Notes: generated by a model from the sequence alone, not told the origin. A stretch of DNA of 64,000 nucleotides from CAVOOW01 sp963697675 (GCA_963697675.1 CAVOOW010000006.1:1-64000); one strand, 5' to 3'; positions 1 through 9,009 are shown, counted from the stretch's first letter. Numbers and translations: made by a program.

Positions 1-88
1 CTTCTGACCTGGCCTTTCGTCCGCACGGGCGAAGGGCCAGAGTCGTCTTCGGGACCCCGGTGGGACCGGGCCAATCAGCCAGGAAGGG

Positions 89-613
89 TCATCCACCCGT
101 CCACGGCTGGGCAAACGAGGGGAGGTTCTCGGGCTTCTCGTCCTGACGAGGGAACGGGGGTTTGCAGCCGTGCGGGAACCGCAGGAAGTAGTCCTGGTCC
201 TCAGGTCCCATCTCCCAGAACACCACGGACTCGCTGATGTTGGTCACCGTCTTACCCGGCCAATGGCCCGACGCGTCAACGTCGCGGATCAGCTCCTCGG
301 CCACTACCCGCTGCTCCGGGCTCGTGTAGAAGATCTCGGAGCGGTACAGCGAACCAACGATGCCTTCATCAAGGTCGGCTCGGTGAGCCTGGAAGAACAC
401 CTCCAGCAGCCCTCGATACGGGAGCCGCTCAGGATCGAAGATGACCTCAACGACCTCGGCATGACCGCCGTCGTTGTCCTCAGTCGGGTTGTCGTTCTCG
501 CCCCCCATGAATCCGATGCGAGTGGAGATGACTCCTTCGGGCTGGCGCAGCAGCTGCTGCATGATCCAGGCGCAGCCTCCAGCCAGAACCGCGGTCTCGG
601 CGTTGTCGCCCAT
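89..613 (-). CDS. MsrA-like peptide methionine sulfoxide reductase, divergent active site
   Basis: The 174-residue product aligns along its length with MsrA, which reduces methionine-S-sulfoxide in oxidised proteins in the cytoplasm. The nucleophilic Cys is present near residue 14, but the family GCFW motif reads GCAW. The GHAE motif that supplies the catalytic Glu is intact (near residue 51). The YRS Tyr is kept, but the usual Asp five residues before it is Ile (GIVGSLYRS). So two of the residues that normally build the substrate pocket (Phe and Asp) are changed. A GGAGGAG ribosome site precedes the ATG at 613 by about seven bases. The gene faces the left edge, next to stress genes, which fits an oxidative-damage role. 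Family membership is clear; activity on methionine sulfoxide is inferred. Confidence 0.8.
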   Translation of the reverse strand: MGDNAETAVLAGGCAWIMQQLLRQPEGVISTRIGFMGGENDNPTEDNDGGHAEVVEVIFDPERLPYRGLLEVFFQAHRADLDEGIVGSLYRSEIFYTSPEQRVVAEELIRDVDASGHWPGKTVTNISESVVFWEMGPEDQDYFLRFPHGCKPPFPRQDEKPENLPSFAQPWTGG

Positions 614-859
614 CCCATCTCCTCCGTCGCAGGAATTGAGGCTACTTCTGCGCGGCCGAGCTGAACAATGGTCATGGGTCGTCGGCCGCGCATCGCATGC
701 ATGGCCTCCCCTACGCGCGCGTTGGATTCATTCGCTCCGGACGAGGCGGACTCGGCTGACACACGATGGAATGAGGTAGCACGCTGCGCGGGGTCAGATA
801 CGTTCAGGCGTCCGACCTGGACCACCTCGTCAGCACCACCACTCTCTGGAGGCCGTCAG

Positions 860-1253
860 ATGTTCGACGACAACGGGTCGTTTCTGCTCGCGACTGTTCG
901 AGTTCTTCATCTTCTTCGCATGGTTCATGTGCCTCTGGTGGATCTTCGGCGACTTGTTCCGCAGCCGCGACCTGGGTGGGTTCGCCAAGACGATCTGGGT
1001 GTTTTTCATCATCGTGCTTCCAGTTCTGGGCATGCTCGTCTACCTGATCGCGCGGGGTCACGGGATGACCGAGCGGACCATCGAGTCCCAGGAGGAGATG
1101 CGGCGCCAGCAGGACGAGTACATCAAGTCGGTCGCCGGGAGCTCCGCCGGTTCCAGCGCCGCCGACCAGATCGCGTCGGCCAAGGCACTACTCGACGCCG
1201 GGACGATCACTCCGCAGGAGTTCGACCAGATGAAGGCCAAGGCCCTGGCGTAA
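860..1253 (+). CDS. PLDc_N/SHOCT small membrane protein, one frameshift
   Basis: The product has two hydrophobic segments around a WWIFGDLFRS motif, as in the cardiolipin-synthase N-terminal (PLDc_N) family, then a charged linker and a C-terminal SHOCT-like helix hairpin (ALLDAGTITPQEFDQMKAKAL). The frame from about 897 lacks a start with a ribosome site. The ATG at 860, preceded by GGAGG at 847-851, lies in another frame and encodes a plausible N-terminus (MFDDNGSFLLAT). Dropping one base near 896 joins both into a normal protein of about 130 residues. This looks like a single-base indel. Function is unknown; such proteins are often membrane-stress or lipid-associated. It stands alone between msrA-like and permease sequences. 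Confidence 0.7.
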
Positions 1254-1308
1254 GCCAGCTGAGCAGCGAGCCAGATCGCGGACGTGAGAAAGGGCGGTCC
1301 CGCCGTCG

Positions 1309-2141
1309 TCAGTCGGTGACCCGGACAGCGAGAGCTGGTCGGACGGCGGCGGCCCGCCGCGCTGGGATCAGCGTCGCAAGGAACGACGCAGCGAACGCCA
1401 CTCCGACGGTGAGCGTGATCTCCGGCCAGGCGATCGGGAACGCGACATCGAGCGAGCCGAAGGCCGGGCTGTTGCGATAAGCAGCCATGTGGTCAGGATG
1501 CCCAACAGCGTTCCGACCGCCACGCCCTCGAGTGCGATGAACGAGCTCTCGGCGAGGAAGGCCCGTCGAATTGTGCGCGACTGCACTCCCAGGGCGCGGA
1601 GCACGCCGATGGTCCGACGGCGCTCACGCACCGAACGGGTCATCACCACGCCGAGACCGGTGATCGCCACGAGCAGCCCCATGGCGAGGTAACCCTGCAT
1701 CAACCTGAACATCTGCGTGTTCGCCGCATAGGTGGCACGAACCGCCTCTGGGACGTCGGTGATGACGAGGCCGTTGGCGAGGTAGCTGCCCTGCAACCGA
1801 GCTGCGAGTGCGGGCCTGGCGGTGCCGGGGGCGGTCCGCAGCAGTGCGCTCGAGGGCCGTGCATCGCGGCCGAACAGGTTTCTCGCCGAGACCTGGCTCA
1901 TCAGGACGGGGAAGCGAAACTCGCCCGGCGAGACACCATAGAAGGCGGTCCCGTCCTTGAGTACTCCCGCGATGGTCCGGATGCTGGAATCGCCGGTCCG
2001 GGGATCGGTGAGCGTGAGCCGGTCACCTGCCGCAAGGGGTTTCCCCTGCGGACCACCGGGGGAACCGTAAAACTGGTCCACGAGTACGAAGCGAGGGTCG
2101 CGCAGGGGCAGCTCCCAGGCTGCTGCGTCGTTTGCCAGCCA
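1309..2141 (-). pseudogene. C-terminal remnant of an FtsX/MacB-type ABC transporter permease
   Basis: What remains is a periplasmic segment followed by the last three membrane helices of an FtsX-domain permease; the cytoplasmic-loop motif SVRERRRTIGVLRALG is clear. The reading frame shifts near 1470: the continuation ends in a typical final helix and the ARRAAAVRPALAVR tail, with a stop at 1309-1311. Upstream the frame is closed by TGA at 2142-2144 and no start with a ribosome site is present. The usual 400 or more N-terminal residues, and the partner ATPase, are absent because a usp gene ends at 2228. It is best read as a truncated remnant left by deletion; the frame change may be a sequencing indel on top. 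Confidence 0.7.
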
Positions 2142-2227
2142 TCAAGACATGGCATCCCGGGCTCTTTCATTTACGAGGACGAGGACAGCACCTCGGCTCG
2201 GGGCTGTCTCGCACACCGAGGGGTGCC

Positions 2228-3103
2228 TCAATCTCGAACCACGAGCACCGGGCAGGCTGCATGGTGCAGCAGAGCGTGCGCGGTAGAGCCCAGCAGCAAC
2301 CCACGAAACGCCCCGACCCCGCGCGAGCCGACGACCACGAGTTGAGCGTCACGAGTGGCATCCACAAGCTCGGCTCCGGCCGACCTGTCGCCCACCGTGA
2401 CCTCGTAGACGACGTCGGGGAAGCCTGCGCTTGCCCGCGATGCTTCCCGCTCTGCCAGCAGCCGCCCTTCGTGTTCACCGCGCGTTACCTCGCTCCCGTA
2501 ATCCCGGTCGTCTCCTTGCGTGCGAAGCGGCATGGCCCACGCATGGACCACGAGCAGAGGGGCCTGGCGGCGCGCCGCCTCGCCGAACGCGCTGACCAGG
2601 GCGAGGTGGGACTGGGGAGAGCCGTCGATCCCGACGACGATGCGGTCCCGCTGTGCCCATTCGCCGCGGACCACGACAACCGGACACGGGGCACGGGCCG
2701 TCACCGTGACACCGACCGATCCCAGCAGCAGGCCGGAGAAGCCGCCGAGCCCACGGTGACCGACGACCAGCATCCGCGCGTCAGCCGCAGACTGGATCAG
2801 TTCCGCGGCAGCAGGACCGGTGGCCAGCGTCGACTCGACCGACGTCCCCGGCGATGTTGCCCGCGCCAGTTGCGCTGCCTCCGAGAGCACCCGCTCCGCC
2901 TGGGCGCGTAGGCCGGCTCCGGGGGGCGCGCCGGGTGGTGGGCCGAGCTGGACGTGGTAGAGCGGCCACATCCAGGCGTGCAAGTTGTGGAGCGGCACGT
3001 CGAGGCGGCGCGCCTCGTCGGCGGCCCAGCGCACAGCGGCGTTACTCCACTCCGAACCGTCGACTCCGACAAGCACCCGACCGCGGGAGGGCACAGAGTT
3101 CAT
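2228..3103 (-). CDS. Universal stress protein, tandem UspA domains
   Basis: The 291-residue cytoplasmic protein has two UspA domains in tandem. Each begins with a beta strand ending in VGVDGS or VGIDGS. Each ends with the ATP-binding GxRGxGxFxGLLLGS type loop (GHRGLGGFSGLLLGS, GSRGVGAFRGLLLGS), followed by a CPVxVVR strand. These motifs mark the nucleotide-binding class of Usp proteins. ATG at 3103 was chosen because GGGAGG lies five bases upstream; the longer reading frame to 3145 lacks a ribosome site. A DosR-like palindrome lies 105 bp upstream of the start (3208-3221). It is divergent from the next usp gene and is probably induced in dormancy or low oxygen. Confidence 0.9.
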   Translation of the reverse strand: MNSVPSRGRVLVGVDGSEWSNAAVRWAADEARRLDVPLHNLHAWMWPLYHVQLGPPPGAPPGAGLRAQAERVLSEAAQLARATSPGTSVESTLATGPAAAELIQSAADARMLVVGHRGLGGFSGLLLGSVGVTVTARAPCPVVVVRGEWAQRDRIVVGIDGSPQSHLALVSAFGEAARRQAPLLVVHAWAMPLRTQGDDRDYGSEVTRGEHEGRLLAEREASRASAGFPDVVYEVTVGDRSAGAELVDATRDAQLVVVGSRGVGAFRGLLLGSTAHALLHHAACPVLVVRD

Positions 3104-3207
3104 GAAACCTCCCAACGAGCGAACACGGCGAAACGCCGCCGCCACTTACGTTTTCGAACGTAGAAGGCACACGCTTCTCGTCGCAGTGTCAGTGGTCCAT
3201 CAACCTC

Positions 3208-3221
3208 GGGACCTTCGTCCC
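3208..3221. promoter_or_regulatory. DosR/DevR-like palindrome GGGACCTTCGTCCC
   Basis: A perfect GGGAC-N4-GTCCC palindrome sits in the divergent region between two usp genes, 105 bp from the start of the left one. The half-sites equal those of the mycobacterial DosR box. Binding is inferred from the motif and from its recurrence at 3337, 9083 and 13322. Confidence 0.6.
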
Positions 3222-3336
3222 GTCGGTCAGTCCAATCCGCCCTCCCGCGAAGAGGGCACGGCCGGCGTGCTGTTGCAGACCGCGCCGGCGGTGTTCGCGA
3301 CGGGACCGGTCGGCGACGACCAGGCGTCACGACACC

Positions 3337-3350
3337 GGGACCTCTGGCCC
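3337..3350. promoter_or_regulatory. DosR/DevR-like palindrome GGGACCTCTGGCCC
   Basis: A GGGAC-N4-GGCCC near-palindrome lies 73 bp before the usp start at 3424. It matches the copies before cydA (13322) and the doxX-like gene (9083) at nearly every fixed base and at similar distance, so it is a likely activator site for this usp gene. The stretch 3104-3423 holds no gene. Confidence 0.55.
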
Positions 3351-3423
3351 TGGCGACCTGTCCGAGCTCGCGGCAATCCTGGATCACCCCGCGACGAACG
3401 AGTCGAGATTTCAAGGAGGTGTC

Positions 3424-4302
3424 ATGAACCGGACAGTGGTCATCGGCTACGACGGCTCGCCCGACGCTGAGGCGGCACTCGCATGGGGTCTCACCTTCGC
3501 GGATCGTCACGCCGCATCTGTGCGCATCGTGCAGGCCTTCGATCCTTCACAGCACACGTTGCGCCTCGTCGGAGGTGGTGGAGCAGACGCCGCCGAGCGG
3601 CTCTATGTGCACGCCCAGCACCAGATGAAGGACGCTAGAGACCGCAGCAAGGACGACCACCCGCATCTCCAGATCAGGACGCTCCTTGAGCCCGCCCTGC
3701 CCGACGATCTGTTGATCGACCAGTCCCGTACGGCAGAAACCGTCGTTGTCGGGTCACGCGGGCAGTCGCGGATGTCCACCTTGTTGGCCGGCTCGACGGC
3801 CCTCAGCGTCGCCGCTCGGGCGCACTGCACGGTAGTGGCCGTCCGGGGAAAACCGAGCCCGCAACCATCGGCGCACGGCGTCGTCGTCGGGACCGACGGC
3901 TCACCGGTTGCCGAGGCTGCCATCGGGTTCGCCTTCCAGCAGGCATCCGAACTGAGCACACCGTTGACCGTGGTTCACGCCTGGACTGACCAGATGACCG
4001 TGTCCATCCTGGGGAGCACCATCCCCATGTACGATCCGGTCGACTATTCCGGCGAGAAGCATGCCCTGCTGGTCGAGTCGCTCGCCGGGTGGTCCGACAA
4101 GTTCCCCCAGGTCGAAGTGAACGTACATGTCGTCAAGGGCCACGCGATCAGTTCGCTGGCCGCGGCATCTGCCGACGCAGCGCTGCTGGTCGTCGGCTCC
4201 CACGGTCACAGCGTCCTTCGCGGCATGGTCCTCGGCTCAGTGAGCCAAGGCTTGTTGCACCGCGCGTCGGTCCCCGTCGCCGTCGTCCACCTCAATGACT
4301 GA
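3424..4302 (+). CDS. Universal stress protein, tandem UspA domains
   Basis: This 292-residue protein has two UspA domains. Domain 1 begins VVIGYDGSPDAEAAL and ends with the loop GSRGQSRMSTLLAGST. Domain 2 begins VVVGTDGSPVAEAAI and ends GSHGHSVLRGMVLGS. Both have the glycine-rich nucleotide loop, although the first departs from the GLLLGS form. AAGGAGGT stands directly before the ATG at 3424. It is a close paralogue of the next gene (both carry the RAFDPS/QAFDPS and HAWTD segments), so a local duplication is likely. A DosR-like site lies 73 bp upstream. The expected role is ATP-binding stress signalling in the cytoplasm. Confidence 0.9.
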   Translation: MNRTVVIGYDGSPDAEAALAWGLTFADRHAASVRIVQAFDPSQHTLRLVGGGGADAAERLYVHAQHQMKDARDRSKDDHPHLQIRTLLEPALPDDLLIDQSRTAETVVVGSRGQSRMSTLLAGSTALSVAARAHCTVVAVRGKPSPQPSAHGVVVGTDGSPVAEAAIGFAFQQASELSTPLTVVHAWTDQMTVSILGSTIPMYDPVDYSGEKHALLVESLAGWSDKFPQVEVNVHVVKGHAISSLAAASADAALLVVGSHGHSVLRGMVLGSVSQGLLHRASVPVAVVHLND

Positions 4303-4437
4303 CGCTGTGATGACAGGACCAAAGTCACCGACTCAACGGGCTCATGCCCCTGGGCGGGCGGCAATGCGACGGAGGAACCTGGCAGTGACACCGAGGTGAT
4401 CTCGGTCTGCCTCAGTCATTCCCTTTGGAGGCTGGCG

Positions 4438-5328
4438 ATGAGCGCCCACGAACCCAAGTGCATTGTCATCGGTGTCGACGGTTCACCTGGATCGCGCAAC
4501 GCGGTCAACTGGGGTCTTGACAGGGCTGCTCGTCGCCATGCACCAGTTCGCTTGATCCGCGCTTTCGACCCCTCGATGCGTGACTTCCGTGTCGGGAGCT
4601 CGAGTGAGATCGGCGTGCTCGGTGACGCCTTCGAACACGTCCGACACCAGCTGGACGCGACCTACGAAGCGGCGCGCATCGTGCATCCCGAACTGCGGAT
4701 CGTCCCCGAACTGATCGACGACTCCGCCTCGTCCGCACTGATTGAAGCGTCCCGCGACGCCGACACCGTCGTCATCGGGGCACATGGGGCCGCCGGGTTC
4801 AGCAACCTGGTCGCCGGTTCCACCACGATGAACGTCGCCGGCCACGCCCACAGCACGGTGGTCACTCTGCCGAGCCACGAAACGCATGAACGCACCGGGA
4901 CCGGCATCGTCGTGGGCGTGGACGGCAGCGAGATCTCCGAGACCGCCATCGCGTTCGCCTTCCGCGAAGCGTCCGAGACCGGCGAGAGCCTGACCGCGGT
5001 TCACGCCTGGACCGATCCCCTCACACCTTCCGCGCTCGGCACTGCGATCCCTGCCTTGTACAACCCGGAGACCTACACACGTGACCAGGAAATACTGCTC
5101 GCGGAGTCTCTCGCCGGATGGGCCGAGAAGTACCCCGACGTCACGGTCGCACGCCGCGTCGTCCACGAACAACCCGTCCAAGCACTCGCCAAGACGGCAC
5201 ACCATGCCCGACTCCTCGTCGTGGGCTGCCGTGGCCAGGGACGACTACGCACCATGCTGCTCGGTTCCGTCAGCCATGGGGTCCTCCATCTCGCAGACTG
5301 CCCCGTCGCCGTCGTGCACGATCACTAG
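4438..5328 (+). CDS. Universal stress protein, tandem UspA domains
   Basis: The protein is 296 residues when started at ATG 4438, which follows TTGGAGG. The longer frame from 4396 has no ribosome site. Two UspA domains are visible: IVIGVDGSPGSRNAV with GAHGAAGFSNLVAGST, and IVVGVDGSEISETAI with GCRGQGRLRTMLLGS. It is a paralogue of the gene at 3424, in the same direction with a 135-bp gap. The gap holds a weak half-match to the DosR-like box (4315-4328). The pair may be cotranscribed or separately induced. The molecular target is unknown, as for most Usp proteins. Confidence 0.9.
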   Translation: MSAHEPKCIVIGVDGSPGSRNAVNWGLDRAARRHAPVRLIRAFDPSMRDFRVGSSSEIGVLGDAFEHVRHQLDATYEAARIVHPELRIVPELIDDSASSALIEASRDADTVVIGAHGAAGFSNLVAGSTTMNVAGHAHSTVVTLPSHETHERTGTGIVVGVDGSEISETAIAFAFREASETGESLTAVHAWTDPLTPSALGTAIPALYNPETYTRDQEILLAESLAGWAEKYPDVTVARRVVHEQPVQALAKTAHHARLLVVGCRGQGRLRTMLLGSVSHGVLHLADCPVAVVHDH

Positions 5329-5391
5329 GGTCCTCAGCCGAGCCGTGCGCCACTCTTTGCGAACCCATGCAACGGCTCCGCCGGGAGTCAG

Positions 5392-6246
5392 CTAGTAGAT
5401 CTCGGGCACCGCGGTCAGCTCGGTCTCGGGCGGCCGCACGTAGTCGTCGGCTTGCCGCGGTGGCAGAACCAGCGGCGCGGACGTGAGGTCCTGGTAGGGA
5501 ACCTGGCTGAGCAGGTGGCTGATGCAGTTGAGCCGAGCCCGGCGCTTGTCGTCGGCGTGCACGACCCACCACGGGGAGAGTTTCGTGTCGGTGAGCTCGA
5601 ACATGCGGTCCTTTGCTCGCGAGTAGTCGACCCATCGGGCGCGGGACTGCAGGTCCATCTCGCTGAGCTTCCAGCGTTTCCGCGGGTTCCGGATGCGTTC
5701 CTGGAATCGTCGTTCCTGTTCGTCGTCACTGACGGAGAACCAGTACTTGACAAGGATGATCCCCGCGCGGATCAGCATGGCCTCGAAGGCGGGCGTGGCC
5801 CGGAAGAACTCTTCGTACTCCTCATCGCTGCAGAAGCCCATGACCCGCTCGACGCCGGCACGGTTGTACCAGCTGCGGTCGAACAGCACGATCTCCCCCG
5901 CCGTCGGCAGTTCGGCCACGTAGCGCTGGAAGTACCACTGTGATCGTTCCCGCTCGGTCGGCTTGGTGAGGGCCACGACTCGCACCACCCGGGGGTTGGT
6001 GCGGTCGACGATGCGCTTGATGGTGCCGCCTTTCCCGGCTGCGTCGCGTCCCTCGAAGAGAACGCAGATGCGCAAACCGTTGTGGACCACCCATTCCTGC
6101 AGCTTGACCAGTTCTCTCTGCAGCTTGGCGAGATGGTGCTCGTAGTCCGACGCGCTCATCGGTTGCTGGCGTCCGGCATCGCCGCGCGTCGATTTGGTGG
6201 CCACGAGCCGCGGCTTCTGCGCCTTGTTCCGGGATTCCGTGCTCAT
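5392..6246 (-). CDS. ppk2: Polyphosphate kinase 2 family protein
   Basis: This 284-residue cytoplasmic PPK2 transfers phosphate between polyphosphate and nucleotides, typically making ADP/ATP or GDP/GTP from stored polyphosphate. Walker A (GRDAAGKGG, residues 66-74) and the Walker B/lid region (DRSWYNR, 123-129) are intact, and the length fits a one-domain PPK2. The start overlaps the stop of the upstream ppk2 by four bases (ATGA, 6243-6246), showing translational coupling. In an island of Usp proteins and cytochrome bd it probably serves energy homeostasis under low oxygen. The nucleotide preference cannot be read with certainty. Confidence 0.9.
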   Translation of the reverse strand: MSTESRNKAQKPRLVATKSTRGDAGRQQPMSASDYEHHLAKLQRELVKLQEWVVHNGLRICVLFEGRDAAGKGGTIKRIVDRTNPRVVRVVALTKPTERERSQWYFQRYVAELPTAGEIVLFDRSWYNRAGVERVMGFCSDEEYEEFFRATPAFEAMLIRAGIILVKYWFSVSDDEQERRFQERIRNPRKRWKLSEMDLQSRARWVDYSRAKDRMFELTDTKLSPWWVVHADDKRRARLNCISHLLSQVPYQDLTSAPLVLPPRQADDYVRPPETELTAVPEIY

Positions 6247-7223
6247 CCCGTGAACCGGCCCTTTCGGATTCGTTCCGCTTCCATGAGTGCGATCTCCTCT
6301 GCGCCCGTGACGACGACCTTCCGATCGGGCGCCCAGTCGAGGTCCAGATTGCGGTCGGGATGGTCGACCGCGTTGAGGATTACCTTCATCGCATTCAGCC
6401 GGGCCCGTTGCTTGTCACCGGACCGAATGATCGTCCACGGAGCCGCGAGTGTGCCGGTCCGCTTGAGCATCTGGTACTTGCGCTCGGTGAAGTCGTCCCA
6501 ACGGTCCTGGGCCTGCATGTCGACCTCGCTGAGCTTCCATTGCCGCAGCGGGTCATCGTGCCTGCGCGCGAAACGGCGCGCCTGCTCGGACCTGGTCACG
6601 CTGAAGTACAGCTTGACCAAGACGGTGCCCTGTCGCACCAGATCCTTCTCGAAGCCGGTCACCCCGCGCATGAAGTTGTCGTACTCCTGGTCCGAGCAGA
6701 ACCCGAAGACGGGTTCGACCATCGCCCGGTTGTACCAGCTCCGGTCGAACAGCACGATCTCGCCACCGCTGGGGAACTGCGCCACGTAACGCTGGAAGTA
6801 CCACTGTGAGCGCTGTTCCTCGGTCGGCTTGCCCAACGCGACCACCCGGTAGTGCTTCTCGTTCATGAAGCGGGTGACCCGGCGGATGGTTCCGCCCTTG
6901 CCCGCCGCGTCGCGGCCTTCGAACAGCACGATCATCCGCATGTTTGCCGATTCGAGGTGGCGCTGCAGTTTGAGCAGCTCGACCTGCCAGGGCCGCAGCT
7001 CAGCATCCGACTTGACCGCTCGGACACCGTCCCGGCTCCGAGCTCGCAGATCCTCGATCTCTCGGCGACTGCTGAGGTAGCGCCGGGCGAGCTCGGCTGC
7101 CGGCATTACCTCGTCCCCGACGGTGACAAGGTCCGTCGCGACCGGCTCGGAGTCGCTGGCGCGTTCGACGCGAGGACGGGGCAGCCTTGTCACATCGGCG
7201 ACACGGACCGGTCTTTCAGTCAT
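6243..7223 (-). CDS. ppk2: Polyphosphate kinase 2 family protein, N-terminally extended
   Basis: This is a second PPK2, of 326 residues, with about 37 extra residues before the kinase core. Walker A (GRDAAGKGG) is at 103-111 and DRSWYNR at 160-166. The core is strongly similar to the downstream copy, including KPTEEQRSQWYFQRYVAQ versus KPTERERSQWYFQRYVAE, so the two are tandem paralogues kept as an operon. Different N-termini and C-termini suggest they are not redundant: they may differ in nucleotide substrate or form a hetero-oligomer. It is preceded by the broken usp gene on the same strand, 43 bp away, and possibly cotranscribed with it. Confidence 0.9.
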   Translation of the reverse strand: MTERPVRVADVTRLPRPRVERASDSEPVATDLVTVGDEVMPAAELARRYLSSRREIEDLRARSRDGVRAVKSDAELRPWQVELLKLQRHLESANMRMIVLFEGRDAAGKGGTIRRVTRFMNEKHYRVVALGKPTEEQRSQWYFQRYVAQFPSGGEIVLFDRSWYNRAMVEPVFGFCSDQEYDNFMRGVTGFEKDLVRQGTVLVKLYFSVTRSEQARRFARRHDDPLRQWKLSEVDMQAQDRWDDFTERKYQMLKRTGTLAAPWTIIRSGDKQRARLNAMKVILNAVDHPDRNLDLDWAPDRKVVVTGAEEIALMEAERIRKGRFTG

Positions 7224-7266
7224 TGGGGCCTCCCTCGGGTGGCGGTGCGCTTAGCGTGCCCGACTC

Positions 7267-8167
7267 TCATCGATTGCAGAAGGGCCCCACTACCGCGACC
7301 GGGCAGTGCGCGTGCTGGAGCACGGCGTGCGTCACCGAGCCGAGCATCATCACCGAATGTGGTCCACCGTGACCGTGGGATCGAGGACGAGCAGTTCGGC
7401 GCCTGTGGAGGCGGCCACGAGGACGCCCGCCGGGTTGTGTACGACGACCACAGGCTTCACGTCGACGTCGGGGTATTTGTCCTGCCAACCCGCTAGATGC
7501 TCCGAGAGCGAGCGACGCTGGTGGGCCTGCAATTCCTCGAGCTGAATGCGCGTCGGGACGGGTGCGCCCTTGCCGGGCAGGTCGAAGAAGGGGCATGCCG
7601 GCGTGCAGCAGCGTGAGACCTGTCTGCCGCAAGGATGCCTCCTCGAAGGCAAAAGTCAGCGCCTCGGAGGAGGTCTGCCCAGGGTCCTCGATGCCGAGGA
7701 CGATGCGCCCTGCCTCGGGCCCGGGCTCACGTCCCGACGTTTCGCGAACGACGATCACCGGGCACGGTGCGTGGGTGGCGAGCTTGAGGCTGGTGGAGCC
7801 GATCAGCAGCTCGGTGAAACCGCGAGACCCCGCGCGCCGACCACCACCATCCCCGCGCCGTCGAGCACGCGCAGTATCCCGGCCGCCGGCGCGTCCTCGA
7901 CCAGCATGGTCGAGACGCTGACGGCTGGAGCCAGCTGCGCGGAGAGCAGGAGGCCGGCCTGCAATGCAGCCTCACCGGCCTCGACCCCCATCTCGCGAGG
8001 AGACGCGACATACGTCCAATGACCGGCGGCCATCGGCGGAAACGTCTTGGCCGTGTGGACCAGCAGACAGTCCGCACCGCGTCTTGGGCCGCACGCAAGG
8101 CCCATGCGAGTGCCTTTAGCCCGGCGGGTGAGTCGTCGAAACCAACGACGATCGATTGCTGCGTCAT
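7267..8167 (-). pseudogene. Universal stress protein, tandem UspA, several frameshifts
   Basis: Pieces of a two-domain UspA protein lie in order but in changing frames: MTQQSIVVGFDDSPAGLKALAWAL from 8167, a middle piece ending GAGMVVVGARG (about 8100-7830), IVVRETSGREPGPEAGRIVLGIED (about 7757), LSEHLAGWQDKYPDVDVKPVVVVH (about 7500), and the final MLGSVTHAVLQHAHCPVAVVG before the stop at 7267. At least four frame changes are needed. GGGAGGC precedes the ATG at 8167. All conserved blocks survive, so the gene may be intact in the organism and damaged by indel errors here. If the shifts are real it is dead. It is in line with the ppk2 pair. Confidence 0.75.
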
Positions 8168-8391
8168 GGCGCCTCCCGGGAACAGTCAGAAAACCCCGGT
8201 TGCAGTCTTTTCCTCAACGCGGAGTTCATCCAGAGGCGTTAGTCCTTGAGTGCACGGCGATTCCGGCGAACCGTGAGCGGCACAGCCCGGGAGCCGATCG
8301 GCGACGCCGCAGTGTCAGCGCAAATACGAGCCTCGATGGAGATGAGACCGCCACCACGGTCGCGGCGCTCGTCCAAGGGCGGCGCACAGCG

Positions 8392-8417
8392 GGGCCGGAC
8401 CATTGACGGTCCGGCCC
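8392..8417. terminator. Perfect 10-bp stem-loop after the doxX-like gene
   Basis: GGGCCGGACC (8392-8401), a six-base loop, and GGTCCGGCCC (8408-8417) form a perfect stem 13 bases past the stop of the minus-strand doxX-like gene. No T-tract follows, as is common in high-GC actinobacteria. A terminator role is inferred. The stretch 8168-8391 shows no gene. Confidence 0.6.
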
Positions 8418-8430
8418 TGGGGTTGGATGG

Positions 8431-9009
8431 CTACTTCAGGATGCCGAAGCGAGCCACGAACGGGAGGCGTTCCCAGGCCCGGCCGAAGCCGAGGGTCCGC
8501 CGGCGGCGGCGAGAGCCAGCACGACCAGGACCTGTGCGTAGATCAGGTGGTCGTCCATGAATGGGTTGTTCTCCGGGGGCAGGACGGCGCTCCACATCAT
8601 GATCAGCAGCGAGCTCCGGCTGCGGCGGCGATGCGCATCGCGATGCCCAGCATCAACGCGACACCGATGCCGGCCAGGCCGACCATGAACAGCCAGTCCG
8701 CCCACGCGGCGCCTGCGATGTCGTTGTAGAAGCCAGCGAAGGGGCCCTTGGGCGCGTGAGCGAGGAAGCCTTCCGTCGGGCTGCCTCCATTGATCCACGC
8801 AGCGCTGGAAGGGGTCTCGTGACAAGGCCGAAGGTCTTGTCCAGGAACGCCCAGAGGAACACCCAGCCGAGGGAAAGCCTGGTGACGGCGAGGGTGTACC
8901 GGTAGGCGATGTGCCGCGGTGTCTCCTTGTGGACGGGTTCCGCGACGTGTGCGCCGTCGGTGCTCAGCACCGGGCGGCCTGTCGTGTTGGTGGGGTCGGT
9001 GGTTGTCAT
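8431..9009 (-). pseudogene. DoxX-like membrane protein, frameshifted
   Basis: A roughly 190-residue membrane protein can be rebuilt from three frames. The first piece is MTTTDPTNTT..TRLSLGWVFLWAFLDKTFGL (from 9009). The second is SAAWINGGSPTEGFLAHAPKGPF..WADWLFMVGLAGIGVALMLG (about 8820-8640). The third ends IMMWSAVLPPENNPFMDDHLIYAQVLVVLALA..FVARFGILK, with a stop at 8431-8433. Helices with FLDKTFG and an extracytoplasmic G-rich loop are typical of DoxX/TQO small-subunit-like proteins, which interact with quinone or respiratory functions. GGAGGACACG precedes the ATG. Two frame changes, near 8820 and 8630, look like indels. A DosR-like box lies 74 bp upstream (9083-9096), tying it to the hypoxia set. 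Confidence 0.7.

Noticed and set aside
61..85. GGGACCGGGCC near the left edge as another DosR-like site
   Set aside because: The spacing between half-sites is wrong, and it lies downstream of the only nearby gene.
4315..4328. AGGACCAAAGTCAC as a further DosR-like site before the usp at 4438
   Set aside because: It has only partial half-sites and no symmetric end; the good copies elsewhere are much better matches.
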